A DNA stretch of 64,000 bases from NCBI GenBank assembly GCA_034359265.1, contig CP136895.1, forward strand, positions 40,442,001 through 40,506,000, in the 5' to 3' direction. Within the stretch, counting starts at the first letter, position 1, and each line of letters starts with the position of its first letter. The translations under genes and the position numbers were made by a program. Shown here one piece after another: positions 21,113 through 32,742 of the stretch. A model generated the notes under the pieces. That model saw only the letters and a list, made by a program, of their open reading frames with translations. It did not search any database and was not told the DNA's origin. Source of the DNA: Canna indica (lineage: Eukaryota; Streptophyta; Magnoliopsida; Zingiberales; Cannaceae).

Positions 21113-24100
21113 TTATTCCTCATCATCTGAATAATAGTCTTCGAATTCTTCTTCTTCTTCCTCTTCTTCCTCTTCTTCCTCTTCTTCATCTTCTTCATCT
21201 CCAGCTTCCTCAATTTCATGATCGTCATCATCAGCATATTCAACTTCTAATTGAATTGACGTTGTGTCTGCATCCTCGAGTATTGGAATAATACGATCCA
21301 TAGCAGGAAGATCATCTTCTTGATAGAAACCAGGAGGATCATTTTCTCCTACTATCGGATCAATTTTTCCTCTACCTTTTGTCTTACAGACTACACGCCA
21401 ATCTGCTCTATCTTTATTTCGAGCCGGATACTTCGCGTAATATACTTGTTCGGCTTGTGATGCCAATATAAAAGGCTCATTTGCTGCCAATTTCGATTTG
21501 TAATTAACCTCAATAAGTTTGTATTTTGGATGAACTTTCATGCCCCTTTCTGTTGTATCAAACCAATGACATCTAAATAGGATCACTGATTTCAAGCCGA
21601 AGTAGTGCAACTCTATCACTTCTTCCACCAGTCCATAAAAATCCATATCACATTCAACATAGGTTGTCCCTTTCACGCAGACCCCAGCATTCATCGTCTT
21701 CTTTGTAAATGAATATTCAACCGTGTGAAATTTATACCCATTAACAAAATATCCGCTATAGCACGACACAAGTCGCGACGGTCCACTAACAAACTCAAAT
21801 ATTCTTTCATCTATTTCAGCTCTGTGATCTTTGCTGTAAGTCTGAATCCAAGTAGGGAAATCACGATTCCGTAATCTCTCCAATTCTTGATCGTTGTGAA
21901 TAGAGTATTTTTGCATCATCTCAATGTCAAATATTTCAATGAATTGTTCAATCTCTGGACAATTGAGTAATACATACAAGTGTGCCAAATGATACTCTTC
22001 ATCGCTTAAGTGTCGAGATGGACGAGAACCAAAAGCACGACCAGAGTGACAAAATATATTTAAACGTCCATCTGAATGTCGAACACCCCCGTCGTCGTTA
22101 CGTGGAAGATGATCAAATCTTGTCTGTACTGTCGATTCAAAGTAAAATGAGCAGAATGTTGAAATTTCTTGGATGATATACGATTCAGATATTGATCCTT
22201 CAACAGCTGCGGTGTTCTTTACTTTTTTCTTCAGACGATTCATGTATCTTTCAAATAAGTACATCCAACGATATTGAACGGGGCCACCAACTCGTGCCTC
22301 GTATGCCAAGTGTATCGGTAGATGCTCCATCGAGTCAAAAAATGCAGGAGGGAAAAACTGCTCCAGCTTGCATATGATTTCAACAATATTATTTTCAAGT
22401 GTTGACATATCTTCGACTCGAAGGATATTTGCACAGATGCTTCTAAAAAACATACTTAATTCAGTCAACGGACCCCAAATATTATCAGGTAGAAGATCTT
22501 GAAATGCGATCGGAAGTAATCTCTGCATGAATACATGACAATCATGGCTCTTCATCCCTGATATTTTGCAATCATCGACGTTCACACATCGAGATAAGTT
22601 TGAAGCATATCCATCGGGTAATCTGAGTTCTTTTACCCATTGACAAACATCTTTGATCTATTGTTTATTTAACACATATAGGGCCTTCGGTTTCAGATAT
22701 CGTCTGTTGACCTCTTGTAACTCCAACTCTGGTCTTTTACAAAGTATTTTCAGATCATGTCGGGCTTTGACATTATCTTTAGTTTTTCCAGAAATATTCA
22801 TCAAAGTGTTGAAAATATTATCAAACACATTTTTTTCAATGTGCATGACATCTAAATTATGTCGAATCAATAATAAACTCCAATAGGGCAATTCCCAAAA
22901 GATACTTTTTTTCACCCAGTTGTGTGTTTGGCCAAAACCTGACACTCTTTCATTGCGACCAAATACTATATCTGGAAGTGCTGAAACACGTGCTAACATT
23001 TGTTCACCAGACAACATCGGTGGTGGCCCATCTCTTTCGACTCTGCCCTTAGTAAATTTATTATGATTCCTTCGATACTGATGATTAACCGGTAGGAATC
23101 GACGATGACAATCAAAGAATGAGATTTTTCGTCCGTTCTGAAGACTGGTTGATTTAGAGTGTTCCATACAATACGGACAAGAGAGTCGGCCGTGAGTGCT
23201 CCAACCCGACAACATGACGTACGCGGGGAAATCATTGATTGTCCACAAGACCGCGGCCTTTAAATTGAAGTTTTGCTTCCGATGACAATCATAAGTGACA
23301 GCTCCCTCAGTCCACAATGTTTTCAATTCATCTATCAAGGGTCTGAGAAATATGTCAATTTCTTTTCGCGGACCCTTAGGACCCGAAATAATCATCGAAA
23401 GATAAATAAATTCATCTTTCATGCACATTGACGGTGGCAAATTATAAACTGTCAGCAGCACTGGCCAAACTGAATAAGGAGTTGCAGAATGTCCAAACGG
23501 ATTAAAACCATCTGTGCACAATCCCAATCTGATATTTCTAGTATCCCTAGCAAATGAAGGATAACATGTATCCAAATGTTTCCATGCTTCACTGTCAGAT
23601 GGATGAGTCATTACTGTATCATCACGACTTCTTGCATGCCAACTCATGTAGGGGGCTGTCTTTTCCGACATGAATAATCTTTGAAGCCTCGGTGTTAGTG
23701 GAAAATACCGAAGCACCTTAAACGGGATATTTTTCTGTCGGACCGATTTCTTCTCCTTGTAACGAGGGTGTTGACATACAGGGCATTTATCCAACTGCAC
23801 ATTTTCTTTATAATATAAAATGCAGTTATTTTGGCACGCGTGTATTTTTTCGTACCCAAGCCCCAATTTTCTCATTAGCTTTTTAGTCTTATAAAAAGTT
23901 GGCTCAAACTTGTTATCAGTAGGCAGCATTCCATTAATCAATCCAGCAATCCGATCATACGCAACTCCGCTGATATTACAATCGGCCTTGATGTTTAAGA
24001 GCTGTGTCATTGCTGAAAACCTAGTGTATTTAGGACAATTCTCATACAAAGGTTCATCGGCAGCTTTCAACATCTCGTAAAATTATGTAGCTTCTTTATT

Positions 24101-24605
24101 CGGTAATTCAATCTCTACCGCAGCCCCTACTTCTGTGATATCAACCGCTGTAGTATCTGGTGGGACTGATGTCTGAAGAACTGGCCGATCAACATTATCA
24201 TTCAGGTGGAATTGACCCCCAAGACTATCAAGTATCATAGTTCTATAGGGATTACATTGACTGGATGAAGAAGCACCAGCAGAGGAAGATTCACCATATG
24301 TCTGAATGACAGGATTGCTCGACTTCGCGTGACTCCCCGTGACAAGTCCATAGAAAATATCTTGGTGCAAATCCTTTGGTATATAGATGCATAGTGACAG
24401 TCTCCCGATCCAAAAATCGTCCATTTGAACAAATGCGGCATGGACATCGGATTTGATCACCCATGCTAACGAAATTCCGATTCGAATAGGCGAAATTTAG
24501 GAAGTACGTTACGCCTAATCGAAAATCATTCGTTAAAGCTCCACGATCAAGACGTCGGTACATCCAACTTCGATCAGCCGACATGATTCTGTCAATCAAT
24601 GACAA
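21113..24605 (-). pseudogene. TNP2 transposase of CACTA2, nearly full length with a few breaks
   Basis: The catalytic En/Spm transposase. In minus order: a Transpos_assoc zinc-binding domain (24605-24330: CPCRICSNGRFL, then LYTKGFAPRYFLW); the Transposase_21 domain (24073-22658: CPVCQHPRY, DGFNPFG, YSVWPVLLTVYNLPP, WTINDFPAYVMLSGWSTHG, HNLDVMHIEKNVFDN); then DUF4218/DUF4216-type domains (22585-21113: HLPIHLAYEARVGGPVQYRW, GYKFHT, FRCHWFDT). It ends in a Glu-rich tail and YYSDDEE. Breaks: a frameshift near 24330, a TAA near 24080 (after NKEAT) and a TAG near 22658 (after LNKQ, with the reading continuing IKDVCQW). Otherwise it is about the normal length, much better kept than the CACTA1 copy. 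Some breaks could be unrecognised introns. Confidence 0.85.
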
Positions 24606-24660
24606 TTTCTTTGGTTAATGTCTTTAGGTGAGATTGTCATATTTCATTCGGGATTTATGT

Positions 24661-24846
24661 TATTTGAACTGCACTTACGTTTTTATTTTAACTGTTAACT
24701 AATTATTCTAAATTTCGGCAGCATCTCCCTATAGTTCTCCGAATACGCATATCATCTGGGCGCGTATCGGAGAACAAGAGAGATGTTGCCGAAATTTAGA
24801 ATAATTAGATAACAGTTAAAATAAAAACGTAAGTGCAGTACAAATA
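24661..24846 (-). repeat. 186-bp foldback upstream of CACTA2 TNP2 (possible small-RNA hairpin)
   Basis: The left arm (24661-24748) and right arm (24762-24846) are reverse complements over about 85 positions with roughly ten mismatches or gaps, and the loop is 13 nt. It stands 56 bp upstream of the TNP2 start codon. The inner part, GTTCTCCGAATACGC / GCGTATCGGAGAAC, has a homologue in CACTA1 (25929-25985) with different but still complementary bases. A hairpin transcript could form in the TNP2 leader. A small-RNA role is inference, prompted by the known rice CACTA-derived miR820 family. Confidence 0.7.
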
Positions 24847-25059
24847 ACTATATTCCCAAATTGTTCAATCAGGGACAATTCAAGAATTGTACATCGTATA
24901 AAAGATCATCTACTTCTTTTACACGAACATACAATCCCCGAACGGATCTAAGGTTTTGCTAAATCATATCCGACTCGTCGATGCGTACGTGAAACATATG
25001 AACTCGTCGGATGCATGATTATTTTCTAAATGTTTCGAGACCGTTCGAGTCCATATTGG

Positions 25060-25240
25060 ATGATTCCGGCGCGTGTCCGAAGTGGACGATTCCGGCGCGT
25101 GTCCGAAGTGGACGATTCCGGCGCGCGTCCGAAGTGGACGATTTCAGCGCGCGTCCGAAGTGGACGATACCGGTGCGTGTCCGAAGTGGACGATTCTAGC
25201 GCGCGTCCGTAGTGGACGATTCCGGCGCGCGTCCGAAATT
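25060..25240. repeat. 26-bp minisatellite in the CACTA2 promoter region
   Basis: About seven copies of AGTGGACGATTCCGGCGCGTGTCCGA (period 26, starts at 25081, 25107, 25133 and so on) with few differences, mostly GTGTCC/GCGTCC. The period is not a multiple of three, so overlapping frames read through it are artefacts. It lies upstream of TNP2 between the foldback and the right terminus. Confidence 0.85.
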
Positions 25241-25373
25241 AATCTAAACCCTAATAATTAATCTAATAAATTAAACAATTAATCTAAATAATTAATTAAC
25301 AATTAATTAACAATTATAAAACAATTAATTAACAATTATAAAACAATATAAATTATATATAAATTTATAAATT

Positions 25374-25478
25374 CCGGCGCCGGAGTTAGGTGGACTCCGG
25401 CGCCGGCGTACAGTGGCCGGACACATTGTCCGGCCACTGTACAAGGTCCGGCGGCGGCCATCGGCCGACCGCCGCCGG
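25374..25478. repeat. Three consecutive perfect GC-rich hairpins in CACTA2
   Basis: First: CCGGCGCCGGAGT (25374-25386) with ACTCCGGCGCCGG (25394-25406), 13 bp, loop 7. Second: GTACAGTGGCCGGACA (25408-25423) with TGTCCGGCCACTGTAC (25427-25442), 16 bp, loop 3. Third: CCGGCGGCGG (25448-25457) with CCGCCGCCGG (25469-25478), 10 bp. All arms are perfect. They follow directly after an AT-rich tract built of AACAATTAATT units (25255-25370). Confidence 0.9.
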
Positions 25479-25593
25479 CCGAAACCCTAGAAATAGGGTT
25501 TTGGTCGAATTGATTCCCGCCGGCCGCAACGGGAAGAGACGGCCGGCCGGCAAGGCATACCTGAACAAGTCGACAGCAGCGAGAGGAGGAAGA

Positions 25594-25624
<31 letters not shown>

Positions 25625-25925
25625 TCGGCAGCAGATGCAGCGGCGGCGAGAGGCGAGAGCAGCAGCGGCGGCGAGAGGCGAGAGCAGGAGCGGCGGCGGC
25701 AGCAGCGGGAGGAAGAAGGGTCGGGCGCGACTGGCTCGCCTTTCCGTCAGAAAGCCGTTGCGGATAATTAAAATAATCCGCAACGGCTCGCGTGTCCGTT
25801 AGAACGCCGTTGCAGATACAAATATCTGCAACGGCTCGAGCGGCCGTAAGAACGCCGTTGCAAATAGCAACGGCTTGAGCGGCCGTTGCTGATAGTCATT
25901 GCTGAAGACCTAATTTCTAGTAGTG

Positions 25926-26160
25926 ATTTCCCTATAGTTCCCCAAGTATGCATATTATCTAGGCGCATACTTGGAGAACAAGGGATATCTGCAAGTAGAA
26001 TAATTTTGATCTCAAACTATCCAATCAGGGACAATTCAGAAATCGTAAAGAATCTATAACTTTTGTACTTCTAATAGAAGGCGATACGATCTCCGAACGA
26101 ATCTAAGGTATTGTAAAAAAGTTTATGATCCAACGGTCAACAAGATCGTGTCACTTTATC
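25926..26160 (-). mobile_element. CACTA1, right portion with a smaller version of the foldback
   Basis: After the ATT duplication, CACTA1 resumes with TCCCTATAGTTCCCC. The hairpin GTTCCCCAAGTATGC / GCATACTTGGAGAAC corresponds to the inner foldback of CACTA2. Homology continues with CAATCAGGGACAATTC and CCGAACGAATCTAAGG against 24868-24955. CACTA2 therefore landed at the edge of the same foldback in its relative. Homology fades near 26160. Confidence 0.7.
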
Positions 26161-27390
26161 AACTCACGAATCATAATATTATTTTCAATTTCAATTCTAA
26201 AATTACTTAAGCAGATGGTATGGACATTAGCAAGAAGTTAAGAAATAGATTGAAAGAATTGAAAGAAAACCCATACAAGATAGAAATGCATTATTCAATT
26301 ACTTTGACTTGCATATAAATTATTTTCTTTTCATTACATATAAATTATGGTATGGACATTATAAATTTGACTTCAATCACAAGATAGAAATTACATATAA
26401 ATTGTATTTTTTTTCTTTTCATTACTCCGAACTTAGAAAGAATTTTCACTTCTTTTATCGAAGTACTTCAGAAGCAATAAAAATCACCATAATTTACAAT
26501 AAGCAAGCAACATCTTTGCAAGGATCATGACTAAAGAACTACAATAACTTGATATTCTTGCTTAATCATATATATATATATATATAAAGTAAGATTCACT
26601 AACGCCACGTTGCATCTTCACATCCAAATTTGGCTAATGCGGCAACTTTACAAATTTTGTATTTTTATATAATATTAAATTAATACTGCATTATATATAA
26701 TTTATTGCAATCGGGATTAATTTCCAATGCATGGCATTATATGTAATTTATTGCAATTGGGATTAATTTTTAATAAATGCAAAATAATGTAATTAAATGC
26801 TAATTGATTGAATTTACGGCTACTGATTTAAATCATTGTTTGATTTCTTTTTTGATTCAATCAATAATAGCAGCATATATGCGTAATTTATTGCAATCAG
26901 TAGTGATTAATTTCCATTGCTAATTGATTTAATTTATGGTTGTCGATTTAAATTATTATTATTTTTTTATTCAATCGGTAATAGTGCGTGATTTGTTACA
27001 AATTAATGCTAATTGCTTTAATTATGGCTGCCGATTTAAATTATTATTTATTTTTTTTAAAATCAATCGATAATAGTGAGTAATTTATTGCAATTGGCTG
27101 CTAAATAATATAATTAAATGCTGATTGCTTTAATTTATGGCTACCTATTTGAATCATTGTTTTTTTTTAATCGGTAATAGTAGCCTTCATGCTAATTGCT
27201 TCAATTTATGGCTGCATGGCTGCCAATTTATTAGGGATGACACTGGAGAGGGTTTGGAACGACGAAGCCAATTCTTCCCAAACCCATTAAGAAAATTCAA
27301 TCTTAAACCCGTTAAGTATGGGAGGACTGCCTTGACTCCACTTGAGGGTCAAATTATCTTAATGTTTATATTGTGTGCCTATGATAAATT
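26161..27390. repeat. AT-rich region with degenerate tandem repeats, no gene
   Basis: From 26161 to about 26690 nothing recognisable is seen, apart from an AT dinucleotide run (26568-26586) and a repeated TATGGTATGGACATT phrase (26217, 26347). From about 26690 to 27230 a unit of roughly 110-120 bp recurs about five times, with the marks TTTATTGCAATNGG, GCTAATTGCTTTAATTTATGG and AATCGGTAATAGT. It resembles a decayed AT-rich satellite or MITE cluster. The part from 27230 to 27390 is unassigned. Confidence 0.55.
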
Positions 27391-28316
27391 GTGATATGCA
27401 CTTCTGCTATTTAACTCGTGGGTGGTGACACGTAGTGTAGCATCAACAAATTCTAAGTTAGAGACACTTATACTAGTGCTAAGATCTCAAACTCGTTCAG
27501 TAATAATGAGTTGCTAGAATTTCCTTCTTGGATGGTTGGATAGTGAATGGTTAAGCACATATGCACGTGGGTTGGTTTCATTTGATTTGAGTGGTGGGGT
27601 GCACGACGGCCGATTGAGGGGTTGAGGCTAGGAATAGGCCGGACTCGGTGCGGGCACGCGCGCACCCGTAATATCGGTAGATTGCCTAAACCACTCGAGT
27701 AATATCATCGGTGTACATTCTTGTGTATTCCTTATTCTTGTGATGGTACTTGATATTTGGGTCATTATGGGCCGAGTGAATATGGTACTTGATATTTGGG
27801 CCATTATGGGCCGAATGACTATGGTGCGTCTGAGCACGAGTTTTGTGAATGTATCTTTTACTTTACATGCTATTACACTAGAAATTTTAGTATGATTTAT
27901 GTTTGTTATGCTTTATGCTCAGGATAGCTTGGCGAGGGCTTGATTCAAGCCACTCACTGAGTTCATTGGAACTCACCTCTCTTTTGTTGTTGTTTTACAG
28001 ATCTTGACTAATAGAGGTACGATGGTACCCATGTAGCACGACTGGAGTTGCAGGCTCAGGCAATGGATCTCGTGATGTGTCGAGTCGTACTCGAGTGGTA
28101 GGAATTACTTATGCATATGGTCATGTGATGGTTGTAGACATGGACCTTACTCACATTTGATTGTTTATATTTTCAAAATAACATTCCTTCACATGTTCAT
28201 TGGTTTTCACATGTTGTATCATTTATTCCGCATTTTGGGTATGTATGTGTTGGTAGGCTTTGGAGTACGGATGTGTACTCCGGTCGGTCACGTGACCCTA
28301 GACTTGGGGCGTGACA
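27391..28316 (+). repeat. 5' LTR (3' portion) of a non-autonomous gypsy element
   Basis: The segment ends GGTCACGTGACCCTAGACTTGGGGCGTGACA, the terminus shared with the gypsy LTRs at 46119 and 57733, and a PBS follows. Upstream stand CACTCACTGAGTTC-ATTG-GAACTCACC (27953-27977) and TTGTTGTTGTTTTACAG (AG at 27999-28000), the conserved hairpin and acceptor-like site of this LTR group. The 5' part of the LTR is missing; the left border at about 27390 is approximate. Confidence 0.7.
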
Positions 28317-31300
28317 AAGTGGTATCAACATGGTTTGGTCCTGACTACAACCATAGGACGTAGAGTGTTGTATGGACAGTGCTAGCGTGTCGGCATATAG
28401 TGTGTCCTAGTCACGAGATCGGGCGATTGAGTCTGCACACCAGCGGCGATATGTATGGTCAGTGGATATTTGTAAATTACAGTATTTAATTTATCTACTT
28501 TGATTTGCTGAAAATTTTTGTTTAATGCATGCTGAGTTGCTGAAAATTTGTTAAGTACATGCTGAGATTAATATTGTTGTAGTGTTGTGAGTCTGTGGTG
28601 TAATATATCGATGTAACCTATCAATCTTCGTGTAAACTATAATTTGTAAACATAGGAAATATTTTGATAACCTGAACAGATGTGTATGGGTAGGAAATAG
28701 ATAATTACAATAGGCTGGATTATTATGTGCGTGTAAAGCGAGCCGGGTTGCGAACTCGGTACGTCGTTCCTGATACGCTGTAAACACTTGAAACTTTGGT
28801 TTGATATCAGTAGTAAAGCAAGCTTTTGGTGATGACATGAGGGTATAGCCCTCGAGTGAATATATGAGAAGTTAAACGTAGAGGGTTTGAGGTTCGGAAG
28901 CGAACCGACGTTCCGCAAGATGCGGGAAAGCAAGCAGGCTTAGGGGTTTGGTGGTTCTTAAAATTGATATTAATGGGCCTTATTGGGTTGAGTGATGTGC
29001 TCCTCCGCGCATGAGATGGTATAGGGCCGAGTAGGCCGAGTGGTGCGCTCTGCACCTAAGGTGACATTGGGTCGGATAGGCCGAGTGGTACGCTTAGCGT
29101 ACGAGTGATATGGGTCGGAGGGCCTTTCCCGACCGAGTTGTGGGCACTAAGGCTACAGGACCTTCCTAGCTCAGTAAGCCTGAGTGATATGGGTCGAAGG
29201 GCCTTTTCCGACCGAGTTATGCGCACTGAGGCTAGAGGGCCTTCCTAGCTCAATGAGCCCGAGTGATACGGGTCGGATGGCCTTTCCCGACCGAGTTATG
29301 GGCACTGAGGCTAGAAGGCCTTCCTAGTTCAATGAGCCCGAGTGATATGGGTCGGAGGGCCTTTTCCGACCGAGTTATGGGCATTGAGGCTAGAGGGTCT
29401 TCCTAGCTCAGTGAGCCCGAGTAGAGAGGTTTACTGGGGGTGGTCAGCCTACCGAGCACCCCATGAGTTGTAGGCGGGTAACTAGAAGATTGTTTTTAAT
29501 TGGGCTGAGGCAAAGGCCGAGGCCGAGGTCAGGCTGTAATCATGAGCAGCCAGGGTTGAGCAGGACCCAGAGTGATACAGCTCGAGGTTTTGGTTCGGGA
29601 ACTGGTTGGCTTGTGATTTCCCTTACCCTAGGGTAACCATGTGTAGGAAATTGAATATCCTGAAATTTCTTTGAAAAACCTTGTATGATCTAATTTGATC
29701 CTAAAGCATCATCCTTTCGGAGGGAGTGCCTCTTAGATTGATCGGCCATTGTAGGGTAGCCTTGTAACCCAAGAAGTGGTTGGTCTCTGGGTGTGGGGGA
29801 GTCCTTAACCGGACGGAGTTGGGATTGCTAAATAGAGGTTGAAATCTCGTTGGCTTTGTATACCCCATGCATGTTTCTTTGATTGATGTGTGAAATAAAA
29901 GGAAAGGAAAGCCATGAGGGATTTGAGGTGTTGGATGACCTTAGGACAACTCCAGCATTATAGAGCAGCAAGTCTATAAGGATCTTTGACCCTACTATCT
30001 TGGGTTGGCCAAGTTGGGGAAAAGCGACAAATTGGTGTAGGCCCGATGTTCGGAGGTTTTGGCTTGGTGCCATTAGAATATGGGTTCCTAGACGAAGGAA
30101 GTACCTATTAGGGGATGTCTCTTCATGGGGCTTTGACGGCTTAATGGATTGAGTCGTGGAAGGGAAGCGTGTGTACTGAAATTTATATTCCCTACTCGAC
30201 TTTCATACTTAAAGCCCTCCCCGAGGTGGTCAATTGTAGGAAGTGGGTGTGTCCTTGTGCCTTAAAGTTTTAGGACAATACCAAGGCCACTCCAGGACAC
30301 GTGATGGTGAGGTTTTGTGGGCTTTCTGTAGTCAATTTCTGCTCTTGAAATGTGGTGTAGGTTGCTGAAATTTTCAGCGTTAGACAGAAATTTTTGTGAG
30401 CACGAAAATTTGTCGTACCTCACCATTCCGGATGGGATATTAAATCTGAACTTTTATTGTTCTTGATGTAAGGTGGTGTGGTGGGTAGCCGAGGGCTTGG
30501 AGTCGAGAAGAGGCCGAGTTGGGGTGTGTCTACGCCCGCACTCGGAGTACTTGATAGAAACCGCACCCACCCGAGTAGCCTTGCTTGTGAAATCGCTTTT
30601 ATAATGTATATGGCATGGTTGAACCTAGATACCTTGTAGACTAGCAGTTCGATAGCTAGACGTTGAAAGGTGGTTGAGGCTTTGATGTTGAAAGATCGAC
30701 ATTTCCTTGGGTTTAGGGTGGGCGGCAGCCCTAGGGCGTGCCCTTAAACCCTAGGGTTGGCCGACCATGGTAATTGAAGCAAGGTTATGTGTATGTATTT
30801 GATTAGGAAATTTTCATTGATTTAATTCCGAATTTTGCTTACTAAAGGCACGCTAAAACCCAAGTAAGAATTTTAAAGTTTGTGGCTTAAGGATGGGCCG
30901 AATAACCCTTACTCAGTGAGGTACCTATGGTGTGACTTCATGTAGAGATTTCCTAAATTGAAACCCTTTTTAGTATGTTGAGATTTCATTGTAAGTATGA
31001 TGAAATCTAGTTATAAGCATGCTGAAATTGTTTGTAGGGTATGCTAAAATTACATTTTTAAGCATATTGAAATTCAATGAGGATGTTTACTGAATTTTAC
31101 TTCATATGTTGAACTTTCTATGTATTGGTGTGCTGAAATGGTGAAGTTTCCTGCTGAAAATTTCATGTTTATGTATGCTAGAATTTCATGTTATATGAGT
31201 TGAAAAAATCGATTTGTGTAGGCTGAAATTTCGCCTCGTAGTATGCTGAGATCAAACCTAAGCATGAAATTGTCATATCCCTTATATTGTTCTACACTCA

Positions 31301-32742
31301 AGAAGGGTTTTAGACACTAGATAAACAAGTGCAGAATTTACCCTTCATAAGGCTGAATTTTTGGTCGTAGGCTGAAATTTTCGAGGAAGGGTTGGTAAGT
31401 TAGGAAACCCGAATTTCCTATCTTTGGTTATACTAAAATCTGAAACCTTCGGGTAGATATGGAATGGATTGTCCAAGAAATTTCTGGATGTTCGGATAAG
31501 ATTTCGAACATGGAATGGTTGATGGCAGGAAAGTACATCATGCTGAAATGGTTCGGTAGAACGCTAAAATTTCGCTGCATGACGACCTCCCATAGATATA
31601 CAATTCTTTGGATAAGAAATCAGAAGCTGAGCTTCAGAGTGTATAATGGTGGGTGGTACGGCGAGTAAACAAGAATTTGGGGCCCAGTTGCGGCCGAGTG
31701 GGGTGCGGTTGTGCACGCTCCCGAGAAATGTGATTATGGATGTACCCACCCGAGCTAACCTCCTTATTTTGTAGTGTGTATTTTCATCCATTTAAAGGAT
31801 ATGCTTGTGGATGTGTGTGTGATGGCTGGGCTGGGAAGCGTGTTAGCATGTGAAGCTAATGCCCGACCCAGCAAGTTGATATTGGGTCGAGATATTTGTC
31901 GACGAGCCACACCGACGACTGACCCGAGTGGCATTGGTTGGAGGGCCTTCCCAACCGAGTATTTAGGGCACTGAGACTAGAGGGCCTTCCTAGCTCAGTG
32001 AGCCCAGGGTGGGAGATCACTAGGGTGACCAACCTAGTGAGCGACTTACGAGTTGTATTTTGTGATGGTTTAGGATGTCTTGTTTGGGCCGAGTTGGGCC
32101 GGAGGGTGCGCAGCGCGCACGAGATGAATTATTAGATCCTCACATGTTATTATCACTTCAATGATGATTTATTGATTTACTTTATTGCATTTATATGTGG
32201 ATTGGGCTGGCAAGGCGTGACCGCAAGTTGGGGCCCGTGAGAGGGTCCGAGGGTTGGGGGGTGCCCATATGCGCACCCGGGGTCATTGGCAAGGCACCCT
32301 AACCGCCCTAGGATGGGTGTAAGTGTATGCATATAAATGTTTTCAACCTGATAATTTCTATGGTAAACGAAGTCTTGGATCGGTATGGTCGGGCATTTTG
32401 GGGCCAAGGTAAGGGTCGTGTCGTGTGTACCTTAGAATGCACTCGAGTTGTTGATGGGAGACCACACCCACCTGAGTAAGATGGTGGTGAGTAAGCTTGT
32501 ATCTTTTCGTTGTTGAGATTGTGCATGTCGGACTAGCGTGTTTGGATCATTCAGGGACCATGGGAGAAAAGTGGACAAGGAGGATTGTCCAAGAATTCAG
32601 AGGTCGAATTGTGGTGCCAAATATGGCAGAGGTTAGGTATCGCGAAGTTAGCGCAGCTTGCGCTCGTTCGGGCTCCGTGGATTGGTAAACCTATAGCTTA
32701 CCTCCAAAATTCAAGGACGAATTTTCTTTAAGGGGGGAAGAT
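28317..32742 (+). mobile_element. Coding-free interior of a LARD-like gypsy derivative
   Basis: A degenerate tRNA-iMet PBS (TGGTATCAACA, 28320-28330) follows the LTR. The polypurine tract AAGGGGGGAAG is at 32730-32740, preceded by ATTCAAGGACGAATTTTC as in the autonomous gypsy element (56252-56270). Between them lie 4.4 kb without any gag or pol similarity in six frames. The content is an array of 79-bp hairpin units (29103-29418), a diverged copy (31926-32007), a stretch rich in ATGCTGAAATTT phrases (30950-31400) and many GGCCGAGT motifs. It must have borrowed all proteins in trans. Confidence 0.75.
29103..29418 (+). repeat. Four 79-bp units, each with two short hairpins
   Basis: Units start at 29103, 29182, 29261 and 29340, exactly 79 bp apart. 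Each holds GGTCGG-AGGGCCTTTC-CCGACC or a close variant, and GGCTAG-AGGGCCTTC-CTAGCT. In the diverged copy at 31926 the first stem is GGTTGG/CCAACC, a paired change. The array is near the 5' end of the internal region, where packaging or dimerisation signals of retroelements usually lie. Confidence 0.85.

Larger units (their letters stand above)
18798..25925 (-). mobile_element. CACTA2, complete En/Spm-like transposon nested in CACTA1
   Basis: It begins CACTACTAGAAA and ends TTTCTAGTAGTG, a 12-bp terminal inverted repeat. The 3-bp duplication ATT is present on both sides (18795-18797, 25926-25928). Both ends carry sub-terminal CAGCAACGG/CCGTTGCTG units. Two minus-strand genes lie inside: TNP2 (24605-21113) first and a TNPA-like gene (21037-19502) second, the normal En/Spm order. 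Between the TNP2 start and the right end are a long foldback (24661-24846), a 26-bp minisatellite and three perfect GC-rich hairpins. Ends look intact, but both genes would need checking for activity and TNP2 carries breaks. Confidence 0.95.

Noticed and set aside
25390..25783. Overlapping 125- and 98-codon frames in CACTA2
   Set aside because: They cross three hairpins and GTCGTCGGC/GGCGGC simple repeats. Open frames on both strands are expected in such GC-rich DNA.
28317..32742. Hidden gag or pol in the LARD-like interior
   Set aside because: I looked for RT, RNase H, integrase and zinc-knuckle motifs in the translated frames and found none. All frames are under 100 codons and unrelated.
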